DNA of 64,000 nt from Tolypeutes matacus (lineage: Eukaryota > Chordata > Mammalia > Cingulata > Chlamyphoridae): NCBI GenBank assembly GCA_026826555.1, contig JAKSZT010054334.1, positions 36,861,406-36,925,405 of the forward strand. The letters are read 5' to 3'. A program made the translations under genes and the position numbers. Positions 38,165 to 50,350 of this stretch are shown piece after piece. The notes under the pieces are model-generated. The model saw only the letters and a list, made by a program, of their open reading frames with translations, did not search any database and was not told where the DNA came from. Numbering within the stretch: position 1 is the first letter of the stretch; the number at the start of each line of letters is the position of its first letter.

Positions 38165-38560
38165 TGTTAGAGAAGACTTCATAAAGGAGGTGACATGCAC
38201 GGAGTCTTGCAAAAGAAATGGATTATCAGGGTCTTAGGGGAAGGAGGGCTTTCTAGGCAGAGGGAACAAAATCAGTGCAATGTGATATAAGTGAAATGGT
38301 CAAATTATCATGTTTGGCAAATCTGAGGCATAGGTAGTCAAACAAGCACAATGATAGATAACACTGAAAAATATAGTCATAAGTTAGAAAATGAAGAACT
38401 TTATATGGTATTCTGTTGGGTTTCGAATTTATCTTTGGTCACTGAGGAAACCAATGACCATATTACCCAGGGAAATAGCATGACAAGATTTGTGGATTTG
38501 AACGAGTTGTAGAACTGTAACAGCAAGATGGAAGAGAATTTGAATAGAAGACAAGTTTGG
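38165..38560 (-). repeat. LINE-2, antisense, right part of a split copy
   Basis: GAAGACTTCATAAAGGAGGT, then GACATGCACGGAGTCTTGCA, then TCTAGGCAGAGGGAACAAAA follow the reversed LINE-2 order (the GGCTTCCTGGAGGAGGTGAC and CAGGCAGAGGGAACAGC positions). Confidence 0.65.
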
Positions 38561-40271
38561 TGATTATATCAACTGCTAAGTGATGTGGATTTGAAGGGAA
38601 AAAAATGACTGATATGAAAATTTAGGAACAAAATGGGCAAAATTTCATTCCAGATGGAAGTAGGGGATTAGGTAAAGGGAAGAGATGTAACTATTTGCTT
38701 ATACATCCCTGGTCATGGCCAAATTATGGAGAATTTACAATGAAGGAGGAAACTATATGGTCTTGAAAAAAATAAACCCAAAGGAAAATAAAGAATATTT
38801 AAAAGAAGATGATGAACAAGGAATGAAAAAGCAAATGGAAACATGCCATTTGCCTGGCAAGCCAAATGAAGGGAGATGAGTCAGGGAAGATGCTTACCAG
38901 AGTGATTCTTCCCATGGTGTTCTCCATGCCTACTCCACTGATGACCCAAACGAGTGACTCCCTTTTATTCTATCTAGTTGTTTTTTGCTTATTTGTTTGT
39001 TTGTGTCTGGTTGTTGGTTTGGTTTGGTTTTTGTTAATTCACCTCTTCTATCTACTCTGGCATTTGTTTAATGATGGATATGTGAAGGAGTAGAACTTAT
39101 CTCTTACATATGCATTGTGTTATACTAAAAAAAAAATCATTTCAGAGAAGCTAAAAATGGAGAAATGGAGACATAAGGAGAACAAATGTTTTATATGAGT
39201 CATATTCTACTTATTAGTGTTTTCAACTTTATGTCCAGGTCACCTCTTTCTCAGGTTAGCAGAAAAAGACTAATCTTGGAACCCTAGGGACCTGGACTGG
39301 AATACTGAACCCTGCCTGATTCTTAAGATTCTAAAGGATTATTTAAACTATTTGATTTTTTTTTTTTTTTATCTCAGGCTGCCATTTTGCATGATACGTA
39401 TGTTAAACCACACAATGCAGAAGTGATACATATCTGGGATATGTATTTAAAGGTTCAAGCACAGAATCTTTCCCTTAATGTCCACTTAAAAGTAAAAGTC
39501 TTATTATTGTGATTGTCACTGCAAAATCTTATTCTTCTGTACTTTATTGGTGTGACGCTTCAAATAATGAGTAAACATTTTAATATGCAAAAAAAGAAAA
39601 GATTCACCTGATTATATAAATGAACTTTTGAAGGAGTCATGGAGAAAAATAAGAGACTTGTTTTTATTGATGTATTTTTTTTATGATGTCATAAGATAAA
39701 ATGAAAAATATAATTGTTTTCTATGGTGATTCATTCTATTAAAAATGTGTATCTTCAGGAATATTTTAATATTTGTGCAATTCGATCTGTATAACAAACT
39801 CATTTCCAATAGCTAATTAATCACATTCACTAATAAAATCAGTGTATCTAGCCTATATTTATAATAAATAAATAGAGAGGTAGGGTAGGTACGTAGTTAG
39901 ATAAATATGAATGCCACATTAAAAGACTCCAGGAGTCCTTGTTCAGCATCAAATTTGCCTTATTTCCCAGATCAATTGCCAAAAATGGTCAAAATAAAGT
40001 AAGAAACATATTATTTTTAGGATGACATTTGAATGACATTAAATTCCTAGAGTATTTTAATAGTGAAAAAAACCCTCTATTTTATTTTACTTTATCGTGT
40101 CCCTAAAATGATCTTTCCTGGGAAATTACATAACAGAATTTGCTGAGATGTATTATATAATCATACATTAATATTTTAGATTCTTCCAAGTTGCAACATC
40201 CAGAAACCTACTTAAGTAAGAATAAGTCATATGAGGCCACATTAAGACTGTGCTGAGAGTAAAAAAAGGGC

Positions 40272-40724
40272 TGTGTATTAGTCAGGGTTCTCTTGGGAAA
40301 CAGAATCAACAGGAGATATCTGCCAATAATATGAGATTTTATAAGAGTCTTTCAGGTGACCGTGGGGATGCACAAGTACAGGTTCCACAGGCAGGCTGCA
40401 AACCAGGGGCTCCAGTGAAAGTTCAATGAAAGGTCCTTGATGAGTTTCTGGGAGAAGTTGGCTGTCCAACAACAAGCTGGGAGATTCTTTCTAAATGTTG
40501 AAATCACTTCTCCTTTTTAAGGCATTCAACTGATTAGATAAAAGGGTCACCCATTGATGATGCAATCTCCTTGATTGATGCAGATGTAATCAGCCATCCA
40601 CACAGTAAACTCACTGGTGATCAAAGTCCATAAATGCTCCTGTTTTACAATTAGCCCAGGGCTTGCTGGACCAAACACCTGGACACAATTACCTGGCCAA
40701 GTCGACAAATTAGCCTAACCATCA
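40272..40724 (-). mobile_element. Minus-strand solo LTR (ERVL-like)
   Basis: Read on the minus strand it starts TGATGGTTAGGCTAATTTGT and ends GAACCCTGACTAATACACA, giving TG...CA termini. Flanks AGGGC (40267-40271) and CGGGC (40725-40729) differ at one base, consistent with a decayed 5-bp duplication. Landmarks such as AGATATCTCCTGTTGATTCT place it in an LTR family common in xenarthrans; library name not assigned. Confidence 0.65.
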
Positions 40725-41263
40725 CGGGCTGCATCCCATAGTGTTATTCTAAGGAAAGAAAATGTAGCTTTATATGGATGGTAAAGCAGTTCTGGACTCA
40801 GTCATAATAGTTTACCATAATATGACCCAAGCCTTCATCTTATACATTTTTCTTTACCTCTTTATTCCAGTTTTGCTATCAACTATTTTTCTCCCCATAT
40901 CACAGTTCTCCATAATTTTTCAACTGACTCATGGTTTCTGATTCCCACTGTCTGTTTGCTTTTCTGTGCTTGTGCACTTCTCCATTATCATTCTTTGGTT
41001 ATTTAGAAAGTATTTCCTTCAAATCAGCGATCCTTTCTGAGACTCACTTTCTATACTAAAGCAGAGAAAATGATACTAAGATCTATCTAATAACGTTGCT
41101 ATGTTATTAAAAAAGTAAACACACATATGAAGGTGTTCTGTAACTTACAAAGTACAACTACACTTTTTTTCAACATTTAATTGATAGATATAATTTACTA
41201 AAGAACAAAAATGAAGTGGTGAGAATTTAGGAGATGTTAAAATCCATAATCAGAGAGAATTTT

Positions 41264-42420
41264 AAGAGAATGGCAGAGTTAGAAGCTCCAGATATCAGTC
41301 CCTCCTCAAAAACAACTATTAAAGAGGCAGGAACTACCTGACAACTCATGTGGAACTCTGCAGTAGAGTACATCTGCAGTGTCCAGGGAAGAGCAGGAGG
41401 AAAAGGCAAGTAAATTGCAGTAAATCCCAGTGAATGGCGCTTTCCACAAGTGGCTGCCATCACCCATCCATTAGTGTTGTGTCTGACAGCAGTGAGACAC
41501 TCAAACCTAGCAACTGATGCAGCATACTATGCCAGGAAAAGACATAAAGATCTAGTTTCTCAAGATCTTGGAGTGTACAGACCCATCACTCATCACTGCT
41601 ATTGATTAACTACTTCAGATGAAAGGGGCCCCAGCTCTGAGGCAGCCATTGTTCCAATCTGCCCTACACAAAAGCAGTGGAAGAGACATAAAGACAGTAT
41701 GCTTTCTGAGATATGCAGAGGACAGTGAAGGATTATATTAGCTGGGCAGGTTCTGATTTTAAAAAGTACTGCTCTGGGGAACTACAGAGAAATTTTTGGC
41801 ATCCTCCTTGCACTCTTATCTCCAACATGGGGAATCTTGGAGCCAGCCAGATAACCCTTTGTTGGGGGTCCCTGGCCTTGTTCTTGATGGAAAAGACTGA
41901 CATGGGAAACCCTTCTTCCTCATTCCCTCCTTTCCAAAATGTGGCTTTCAGGCAAAATCAGCTAGAGACAACAAAAGCAGAGTAAAATGCAATTGAATCA
42001 GACAGCCTGGGGCAAAGGCTTACATACTTTAAATCCTCAGTGGAACACCTGGGGAAGGTAGAAGTTCTGTTTCTTGGAGAATGGAGGGGGCATTCAAATT
42101 ACTGTAAAGAAGGGAAGTACTAAGGCCACTAGTAAGCAGGATAACAGAAAAAGACACAGGCCTAGGAAAGAAAAGGGAGGACTCTGCACTTTGCATTTGC
42201 CTTGGGTTGACCTTATTAATAGGAGAGCTGAACTCTAAAGGAAAGCACCAGCCAAAGCAAAGCCACTTTTTAAAAACTATGAAAGATGTTTTTGTTACAT
42301 TTGCTTGGTTTTGTTAGCTTCTAACACTCAAGAAAATCTCTGTCATGTCATTAGCTGGATAGAAACATAAGAAACAGGCATTTCAGGGAATAAAGACCAG
42401 ATTTAACATTTGAAAATATT
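41264..42420 (+). repeat. LINE-1 5' UTR, xenarthran type
   Basis: Landmarks: CAGTCCCTCCTCAAAAACAA, GGAAGAGACATAAAGACAGT, TTGCCTTGGGTTGACCTTAT, GAAATCTC-type text before the ORF1 region. It matches the 5' region I recall for sloth and armadillo LINE-1. Confidence 0.7.
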
Positions 42421-43420
42421 AAAATTAACGATATTCAACAAAAGATTACAAGACAAACAAAGAAATAGTAAATGATGGCCCATCCAAGGAAGAGGGTAAA
42501 AATCCAGAAAACTTAAATGAAGAAGATCATATGGGGTACATATCAAACAAAGATGCTATTTTTTTTTTCCCAATATGCTCACGGAGCTGAAGGAAAATAT
42601 AGTGAAAGAACTAAATAAAGATTATCAGGTTAATAATGAATGAACAAAAATGTATATAAATAAAGATATAAATTTTAAGAAAGAACCAAACAGAATAACT
42701 GGAGCTGAAGGCCACAATAATTAAATGGAGAAATTCCCAAGAGGGTGTCTGCAGAAGATTGGAGCTGGCAGAAGAAAGAATCAGTGAACTCAAAGTCAAG
42801 ACAATTGAAATGAGTCAAGCTGAGGAGTAGAAAGAAAAAATATATATATGTAGAAAGTGAAACTAGCCTTAGAGATCTGTGGAACACCTTTGAGTTTATG
42901 AAAATAGGAATTATGGGGTTCCTAGAAGAAAGAGAGAAAGGGGCAGAATGAATAATCAAATAAATAATGATGGAAAATATCCTAAACTTAGCAAAAGATA
43001 TGAATATCATTTTGCAAGAAGTGTAGAGAACAGCAAATAGTATACACTTTAGGAGAAGAATGCCCTGATACATACTAGTTAAACTGTCATATGCAATGGA
43101 CAAGGAGAGAGTCTTGAAAGTTGCAAAAGCAAAGCAGCATGTCATGCACAAGATAGTACCAATTAGACTGAATGCTGAATTCTCAATAGAAACCAGGGTG
43201 GCAAGAAGCAGTGGCCTGAGATACTTAAAGTGCTGAGAGAAAACAAATTCCAACCAAGCATTTTATATCTGGTGGGACTTTCTTTCAAAAATGAGGGAGA
43301 GAATAAGACATTTCTAAATAAACAAAATTTGAAGTAGCTCGTTACTACTATATCTGCGCTACAAGCAAAGCTAAAGGGACTTCAGCAGACTGAAAGGAAA
43401 GGATACTAGACAGTGGTTCA
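42420..43420 (+). pseudogene. LINE-1 ORF1 relic
   Basis: LINE-1 ORF1 encodes an RNA-binding chaperone. The relic shows GAAAGAATCAGTGAACTCAA in the coiled-coil region, GAGATCTGTGGAACACCTTT followed by ATTATGGGGTTCCTAGAAGA in the RNA-binding core, and AACTGTCATATGCAATGGAC towards the C-terminal domain. Multiple stops and frameshifts; no functional protein. Confidence 0.75.
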
Positions 43421-43741
43421 AAGTGGCATACAGAAATAAAGACCTCTGGTATAGACAATCACATGGGTAACTAACTATAAATGCCAGTAGTATTGTATAG
43501 TATATTTTAGTATGTAACTTCACTTCTTAATCCTTACAGGTGCTAAAATATAAATGCATAAAAATTAATGATTAACCTATGGTTTTGGACATACAATGTA
43601 CAAAGATATAATTTTTAACAAGAACAAAAAAAAAAGTTTGGGTATGAACAGTGTATGTGTATGCTATTGAAGTCAAATTGGTATCAAATTAAATATGATT
43701 GTTAAATATTTAGGATGCTAAATTTTAACACCATAGTAACC

Positions 43742-43770
43742 ACATATATATATATATATAAATATATATA
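43742..43770. repeat. (TA)n simple repeat inside the LINE-1
   Basis: Alternating TA units in the ORF1-ORF2 spacer. Confidence 0.85.
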
Positions 43771-43894
43771 CAGAAAGAAATGAGAAGGGACTCAATATGG
43801 TACAATATAAAAAATCAAATAAATATGAAATTAGGCATTAGTGGAAGAATTGAGGGACAAAAGTATATAAAACTAGCAAAAACAAAGAGTTAAA

Positions 43895-45324
43895 ATGGCA
43901 GAAGAAAGTCCTGCATGATCAGTAATTACTTTAAATGTAAATGCATTAAACTCTCCAGTCATAAGGCAGAAATTGGCTGATTGAATAAACAAAAAATCAT
44001 GACTTACCTATATACTATTTATAAGAGACTCATTTTAAATTTAAAGACATAAGTCGGTTCAAAGTGAAAGAATGAAGAAATATATAGCATGTAAATAGTA
44101 ACCAAAAGAGTTCTGGAGAAGTTTTACTATATAAGATAAAAATAGACTTTAAGTCAAAAATTGTTATGAGGGACAAAGATGATCATTATATACTTATAAA
44201 GAGTTCAGGTCAATTCAACAAGAAGATTTAATAATTTTAAATATATATGCACCTAACAGCAGAGTCCCAAACTATATGAAGACAATATTAACAGATTTGA
44301 AGAGAGAAAGAGATGTTTTTACATTAAGGGTAAGAGACTATAATACACCAATTTAAAAAATGGATAGAATATCTTGACAGAAGATCAATAAGGAAATAGA
44401 GGACTTTAACAATAGGTCTAAATATGTCTGTTATGTTTAAACCAACTAGACCTAACAGACATATATAGAACACTTCACTCAACAGCAACAGAAAATGCAA
44501 TCTTCTCAAGTGCACATGGATCATTCTATGGGATAGACCATACCTTAGGTCACAAAAAAGTCTCAGTAAATTAATAAAGATTGAAATCATAAAATGGATC
44601 TTCTCAGCCCACAATGGAATGAATCTCAAACTCAAAAACATGGGTAGATATATGAAATTCACAAATATGTGGAAATAAAGCAACATACTCTTAAACAACG
44701 AATGGGATAAAGATGTAATCACAAGAGAAATTAGGAAATATCTTGAGGCAAAGAGAAATGAAAACACAACATTCCAAAACTTATGGGATGCAGCAAGACA
44801 GTATTGATAGGAAAATTTATAGTTCTAAATACTTACATTAAAATTTTTAAAAAAGATGTCAAATCAGAGACCTAACCTCAAAACTGGAGTAACAAACTAA
44901 TACCAAGCAGAAGGACAGGAATAACAAAGATTAGAGTGGAGAAAAATGAAATAGAGAAAATTAAAACACATGAACAGAATTATGCACCATGATCAAGTGA
45001 GATTTATCCCAGTGGTTCATCATAAGAAAATCAATTAATCTAATATCACATTAACAGAATGAAGGAAAAAACTATACATGATGATCTCTATTCATGCAGA
45101 ACAAAACATTTGACAAAATCCAACACTGCTTCTTGATAAAAAAAACACTTAGAAAATTAGGATTAGAAGAAAACTTCCTCAATATGATAAAGGACATTTA
45201 TGAAAAACCAACAGCTAACATTATAAGTAATGGTTAAAGACTGAAAGCTATCCCTATAAGATCAGGAGCAAGAAAAGGAAGCTCACTATCACCACTGTCA
45301 TTCAACAGTGACTTGAAATTCTAG
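43895..45324 (+). pseudogene. LINE-1 ORF2 relic: endonuclease and start of reverse transcriptase
   Basis: GTAATTACTTTAAATGTAAA encodes a degenerate VITLNVN, the start of the LINE-1 endonuclease domain. CTAACAGCAGAGTCCCAAAC and the GACCTAACAGACATATATAG stretch follow in order. A deletion of roughly 0.8 kb near 44975 joins the post-endonuclease region to ATTATGCACCATGATCAAGT of the reverse transcriptase. It ends at GACTTGAAATTCTAG (to 45324), where the orientation flips. Confidence 0.75.
45311..45324. repeat. Left breakpoint inverted repeat of the LINE-1 inversion
   Basis: ACTTGAAATTCTAG, matched in reverse complement (with one extra base) at 46581-46595. The inner 9 bp AAATTCTAG is exact. Confidence 0.8.
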
Positions 45325-46589
45325 TGGTTGTGGTTTTGATTTGCATTTCCCTAATGGGTAATGAGGTTGAGAATCTTTTCATGTGCTTTGGGGCTATTTA
45401 TATATATCTTCTTTGAAGAAATGTCTATTCAAGTCTTTTGTCCACTTTTTTAGTGGGTTTTTTAACTTTTTGTTTTTGAGTTTAACATTTCTTTATATAT
45501 TCTGGATATTAAACCCATATTGGATATATGGTTTCCAATATTTTCTCCCACTGTGTAGGTTGTTGTTATACTTTCAAGATAAAGTCCTTTGATGGTCAAA
45601 CGTTTTTAAATTTTGACAAGGTCCCATTTATCTATTTTTTCTTTTGTTGCTTGTGCTTTTGGTGTAAAGTCTAAAAAAACATTGTCAAACACAAGGTTCT
45701 GAAGATGCTTCCCTATGTTTACTTTTAGGAGTTTAATAGTTCTGGTTCTTATATTTAGGTCTGTGTTACATTTTGAGTTGTTTTTTGTAAATGGTGTGAG
45801 CAGGAGTCCACCTTCCTTCTTTTGTGTATGTTGATCCAGTTTTCCTCACACCATTTGTTGAAGAGGCTACTCTCTCCCAATTGAGTGGCATTTACCCCCT
45901 TATCAAAATTCAATTAGCCATAAATGTAAAGGCTGATTTCTGAACATTGGTATTTTTCTGTTTTGATTACTGTGGCTTTCTAATATGTTTTAAGATTAAG
46001 AAGCAATAGTCCTCCAAGTTCATTCTTCTTTTTCCAGGTGGCTTTAGCTATTCAGGGACCCTTACACTTACTTATAAATTTGATGATTGGATTTTCCATT
46101 CTGCAAGGAAAGTTGTTGGAATTTTGATTGCGATTGTGTGGAATCTATAAATCGCTTTGGGTAGAATTGATGCCTTAACAATATTTAGTCTTCCAATCCA
46201 TGGGCATAGAATGTCCTTCCATTTATTTAGGTCTGCTTTAATCATTGTAGCAATGTTTTGTAGTTTTCTGATTATAAGTCCATTATATCCTTGGTTGAAT
46301 TTTTTTTTTGATATCTGATTCTTTAGTTGCTAGTGTAAATGCAGTTATATTCTTGATTTCTTCTGATTGTTCACTGCTAGTGTATAGAAAAATTACACAT
46401 TTTGGGGTGTTGGTCTTGTACACTGACATTTTGCTGGATTCATTCATTATCTATAGTAGCTTTGTTGTGGGCTTTTCAAGATGATCTGTATATAAGATTA
46501 GGCCATCTACAAACAGGAAAAGTTTTAAACCTTCTTTTCTAATTTGGATCCTTTTTCTTTTACTTGCTTAATTGTTTTGGCTAGAATTT
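45325..46589 (-). repeat. Inverted segment of the LINE-1 (ORF2 C-terminal half)
   Basis: This span is LINE-1 in reverse. Its left end TGGTTGTGGTTTTGATTTGC is the complement of GCAAATCAAAACCACA, which lies near the end of ORF2. Its right end CTAGAATTT is the complement of AAATTCTAG, the exact point where the forward part stops at 45324. Landmarks in reverse order include CAATATTTAGTCTTCCAATC and TATATAAGATTAGGCCATC. The forward element resumes at ACAAGTGTGGAGAGGATGC. Confidence 0.85.
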
Positions 46590-46595
46590 ACAAGT
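46581..46595. repeat. Right breakpoint inverted repeat of the LINE-1 inversion
   Basis: CTAGAATTTACAAGT, whose complement ACTTGTAAATTCTAG pairs with 45311-45324 apart from one inserted T. Confidence 0.8.
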
Positions 46596-47515
46596 GTGGA
46601 GAGGATGCAGAGAAATAGGAACACATTCATTGTTGGTGGGAACAACATAAAACAGTACAGTTGCTGTGAAAGACAATTTGGCATTTTCTCAGAAAGTTAA
46701 GTATAGAATTATCATATGACCCAGCAATCCCACATCTATATATATATATATATATATCCAAAAGAATTGAAAACAGGGACTCAAACAAATATTTGCACAC
46801 CAATGTTCTTAGTGGCATTATTTACAATTGCCAAAAGATGGAAGCATCATATGTATCCATCAACTGATGAGTAGATAAATAAAATATGCTATATACGTGC
46901 CGGGAAATAATATTCAGCCATAAAAGGAATGAAGTTCTGATACATCTGACAACATAGAATAACCTTGAAGGCATCATGTTGAATGATATAAGCTAGACAC
47001 CAAAGAGCAAATATTGTATGATATCACTGATACTAAATAATTAGAATAAGCAAACTCATAGCAACAGAATCTAGTATATAGCTTACCAGTGGACAGGGTG
47101 GGGTAGGAAATAGGGAGTTAAAGCTTAAATAGTACAGTATTTATGTTTAAGATGATGTAAAAGTTTTGATAATGAATGGTGGTAAGGTTGGCATGACTTT
47201 GTGAATGCCATCAACAAACTGAATTATTTATTTAAATGTGGTTAAAAGGGGAAATTCTAGGTTTTAAATATGTTAACAGAATAAATTTAAAAAAAAAAAT
47301 CCATGGGACTATACAACACAAAGAGTGAAGCCTCAGGTAAACCACAGACTATAGTTAATAGTATAGTTATAAAAATGGGATTTTTTCAGTGGTAATAGAT
47401 GTACAATAGTAATGCATGGTATTAATAATAGGGTGGCATATTGGAACACTATATTTTATGCATGAGTTTTCTGTAAACAACTAAAATTTTATTTATTTAC
47501 TTTCAAATTAAAAAA
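46590..47515 (+). repeat. LINE-1 3' end (forward) with 3' UTR extension
   Basis: GAGAGGATGCAGAGAAATAG, then ATATGACCCAGCAATCCCAC, ATTCAGCCATAAAAGGAATG, GTGGTTAAAAGGGGAAATTC and an extension with CCACAGACTATAGTTAATAG and AATAATAGGGTGGCATATTG. A TA microsatellite lies at 46737-46757. Confidence 0.8.
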
Positions 47516-47539
47516 ATAATTTAAAAGATATATATTTTC

Positions 47540-47755
47540 TCCATGTTGTTGGAGTACTGAAATGCAATTTATTTCTGTAATGACTTTTTAACCAGAAACC
47601 TTGCCAACAGCTGTTATTAATTTAACAATTTATCTGTATGTATTGAATATTCTGCATAGACAATACAGTGTGTGCAGATAATGACAATTTTCTTCCTTTC
47701 TAATCTTTATACCTTTATACGTTTTTTATTTGCCTTATTGTGCTGTGTAAGACCC
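47540..47755 (-). repeat. LINE-1 ORF2 fragment, reversed
   Basis: CAGATAATGACAATTTTCTT followed by ATTTGCCTTATTGTGCTGTG is the reverse of the GTTTGCAGATGACATGATC region of LINE-1 reverse transcriptase. Strongly diverged. Confidence 0.55.
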
Positions 47756-47759
47756 AACT

Positions 47760-47965
47760 GAAACAACAATTTCAGATACTGGAATTCAAGTTTAGCTTAA
47801 CATTAGAAATTATATTAATCCAATTTACCACATTAACATATTAATAGGAAAATTGTATTATCTCAGCAGGTTAAAAAATTTCAATGTAATTCAGCATCTA
47901 TTCATGATAAAACATTTTTTAAAAGCTAAGCATAGAAAGAACTTTCCTTAACCTGTTTTTTTACT
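47760..47965 (+). repeat. LINE-1 ORF2 fragment, forward
   Basis: CAATTTACCACATTAACATA, then CAGCATCTATTCATGATAAA, then AGAACTTTCCTTAACCTG correspond to reverse-transcriptase positions just before those of the reversed piece at 47540. Confidence 0.6.
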
Positions 47966-48084
47966 TTTAAAAATCTGATATCTATGATTTGGGGAAAAAA
48001 AGCAGTTATAAAGGCATCCTTATTTGTTCAAAATCTTAAAGTAAATGCACTCAGTTTTTCACCACTAAGTATATTTGTTGTAGA

Positions 48085-48290
48085 TTTTGTTGTAGATGAT
48101 TGCACAATTCTGTGAATATACTAAAACCCATTGAATTGTACACTTTAAAAGGATATTTCACTTTTTCAGGTGAATAATTATTTCAATTTTTTAAAGTACC
48201 TATTTCATAGGGTTTTCATAAGGCTGAATGAAAGAAAGTATGTAAATTACACAGTGCTTATATTCAATAAATGGTAATTCTCTGGAAAAA
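48085..48290 (+). repeat. LINE-1 3' end fragment followed by LINE-2/MIR-like tail
   Basis: GATTGCACAATTCTGTGAAT followed by CCATTGAATTGTACACTTTA is an old LINE-1 3' UTR (to about 48195). After it, GGGTTTTCATAAGGCTGAAT and TATTCAATAAATGGTAATTC look like a MIR or LINE-2 tail. Confidence 0.55.
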
Positions 48291-48789
48291 ATTTCATAAT
48301 GTAGGTAAAATTACACTTAAAATTTACATATATGAGATTAAAATAATTCAGAGAAGAAGTACAGAGTATAACAAAACTCTGAGAAAAGTTTATTTTTCAT
48401 CGAAGATATTGTAAGTTAATATCTATCAATTATTGGTTACTCACAAAAGATAGGAAGTATTTATCTAACAAATTATTAAGATTAAGAAGTTGTATCAATT
48501 GAATAGAATTTAATCAATTGAGAAATGTTCTTTTACCTTCCATTTGAGAAACAAATTTATATCCAAATAGAACAGAGTAAATAGAAATAGAATCTCAGTT
48601 CCTCAAAATGTATTTATTGTTTTCTCTTCTTCACCAATTGGACCTCAAGGTAAAGTAAAATGTGAGAGAAGAGAATAGAAAAATATGCAACCAATTGCCT
48701 GGTCATCTTTCAGAGCTAGATCGATGAAAGCAACTAATGGGGTGAACACTATCTTAACTGTACATGCTCAAATATGTTATTCATCCAGT

Positions 48790-49330
48790 GGGCAGAACTG
48801 AGAACTGTTAAGGCACTGAGATTTTACTCTCCTTGAAACTTAACAATTAGCCTGTCACCTGTTCATGAATGTTGGCAGAAAACATGATTCTTTTGGGTTA
48901 GATAAAGGACTTTATTACTCATGGCCGTAGCAGTATCCAGAATGTCAGCATTTGCCCTGGTTCCCCAAATGCCAATTTTGATAGAGTGACTTGAAGGGGT
49001 CCAGGTGAAGCTAAGAGGGTTACACTTCAAGGGAGGAGCTCTGAGCTTACAGAATCTGACTATTTGATAATGGGCTTGTTATTTATTATGCTTGCTCTTT
49101 GACCTTAAGGAAGATATTCTTTTTATCAGACAGTAAGCAATTCTGCCCTTTGCTCCAGAGAGAGACACTATTTCCATCTTCCAATGTTGTTTGCATTCAG
49201 ATATTGGAAAGATAGTCCAGTTAGTGTCTCTGCTCACAAAATGGGCAGAAACACAAGAGACCCAACAGACAGTGATAGCCCAAAATTTGGGTTATCAGTA
49301 CTAGTGATTACAAAACTCAGTCCAGGCAGG
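48790..49330. mobile_element. Possible old ERVL-type LTR
   Basis: Non-coding block with GGACTTTATTACTCATGGCC, GGGAGGAGCTCTGAGCTTAC and ATGGGCAGAAACACAAGAGA, text that recalls an ERVL LTR. I cannot fix ends, orientation or family. The 79-codon frame at 49184-49423 has no known domain. Confidence 0.3.
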
Positions 49331-50199
49331 GATTTCGTCATCGCTCTGACACACAGCCTCTCGATAATCTCATCAGAATGCAACTTGTTTTGTGGTTCTT
49401 ATTTTATGCTTCATAGTACTTAGTTTCACTACTGGACAATTCCTCAGTTCTCAACATAAATTCCAACTTTGGCATATTTTTTGGTAATGCAATCTATAAT
49501 GTCATTTATAATTATAATTTTTTTCATATATATTATACAAATATTCCTATAATTATTAGTACAAATAAACTCTCTCTTTATAACATTCTTAGCCAATATT
49601 TTGTTTCTTAAAAAATATTTCCCATATTTCTAGTGGGTGCGTCTTCAAAATGTACTTGAAGAGGAGCAGCAAGTGTTATCAGTAAAAATTTTCCCTAAGA
49701 TAACTTTCTACCACTGACAGTTATACCCCTAACCTTTGATAATGCTTCATACTGAAAAGTAATCAATTTAATTTAGTGAAAAGACTATTAGAAATTTAAT
49801 TATAATTTTATATTTTAGGAACTATAGCACAAGTTTGAGTAATAAAGGTCCATAAATTGATAAACAACATTTATAATTTCATACAAACTAATCAACCAAA
49901 TTATAATAGGAATAATATTTACATAAACCTTTATATCGAATGACTATAGCTTATCATGAAAATCATAAGTCTGCTCAAGTCCTTAGTCTTTCTGCTGGGT
50001 CTACAAGTTAGAAATTCAAGAATCTATGTATTAAAAAATCAAAATCATTTCAAAAGTTAAATCTGGCCCCTTTAGAATCAGGATGAGTTTGTCTTTCTCT
50101 GAGACAAAAAGTAATCCTCTTAGATTACTTTGAAGTAGGCTTTATAAATCTGTATGATATGACAGGATAGAATGGAGAAAAAGGAAAAGAGCATGGATG

Positions 50200-50350
50200 A
50201 GTAATTTTGCTTGAGTAATTACTCTGTTAGACGCCTTAAGCTAGACAAAGTCTCCCTACTCTGCTATTCTACTTTCTCATATTTTGAAGACCCTGTAATG
50301 TCTCTATTTTACAAATGAAAACACAGATTCAGGAAAATAACAACTACAGT
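50200..50350 (+). repeat. MIR SINE fragment
   Basis: CTCTATTTTACAAATGAAAA followed by CACAGATTCAGGAAAATAAC matches the MIR core position CCCATTTTACAGATGAGGAAACTGAGG, diverged. Confidence 0.5.

Larger units (their letters stand above)
41264..47515 (+). mobile_element. Near full-length degenerate LINE-1 with internal inversion
   Basis: It is recognisable from the 5' UTR (AAGAGAATGGCAGAGTTAGA, then AGCTCTGAGGCAGCCATTGT) through ORF1, the ORF2 endonuclease and reverse transcriptase, to the 3' end and a 3' UTR extension with GGACTATAGTTAATAG-like text. Total length is about 6.25 kb, close to a full LINE-1. Both reading frames are broken many times, so it is inactive. Two rearrangements are visible. 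About 0.8 kb of ORF2 is missing near 44975. The segment 45325-46589 is reversed in place. The two longest open frames in the window (192 and 147 codons, minus strand) are antisense to its ORF1 and ORF2 and are not genes. Confidence 0.85.

Noticed and set aside
42675..43253. Longest open frame in the window (192 codons, minus strand)
   Set aside because: It is antisense to the LINE-1 ORF1 relic, hydrophobic and domain-free: a chance frame from A-rich LINE-1 sense sequence.
44324..44767. 147-codon minus-strand open frame
   Set aside because: Antisense to the LINE-1 ORF2 endonuclease region; not a gene.
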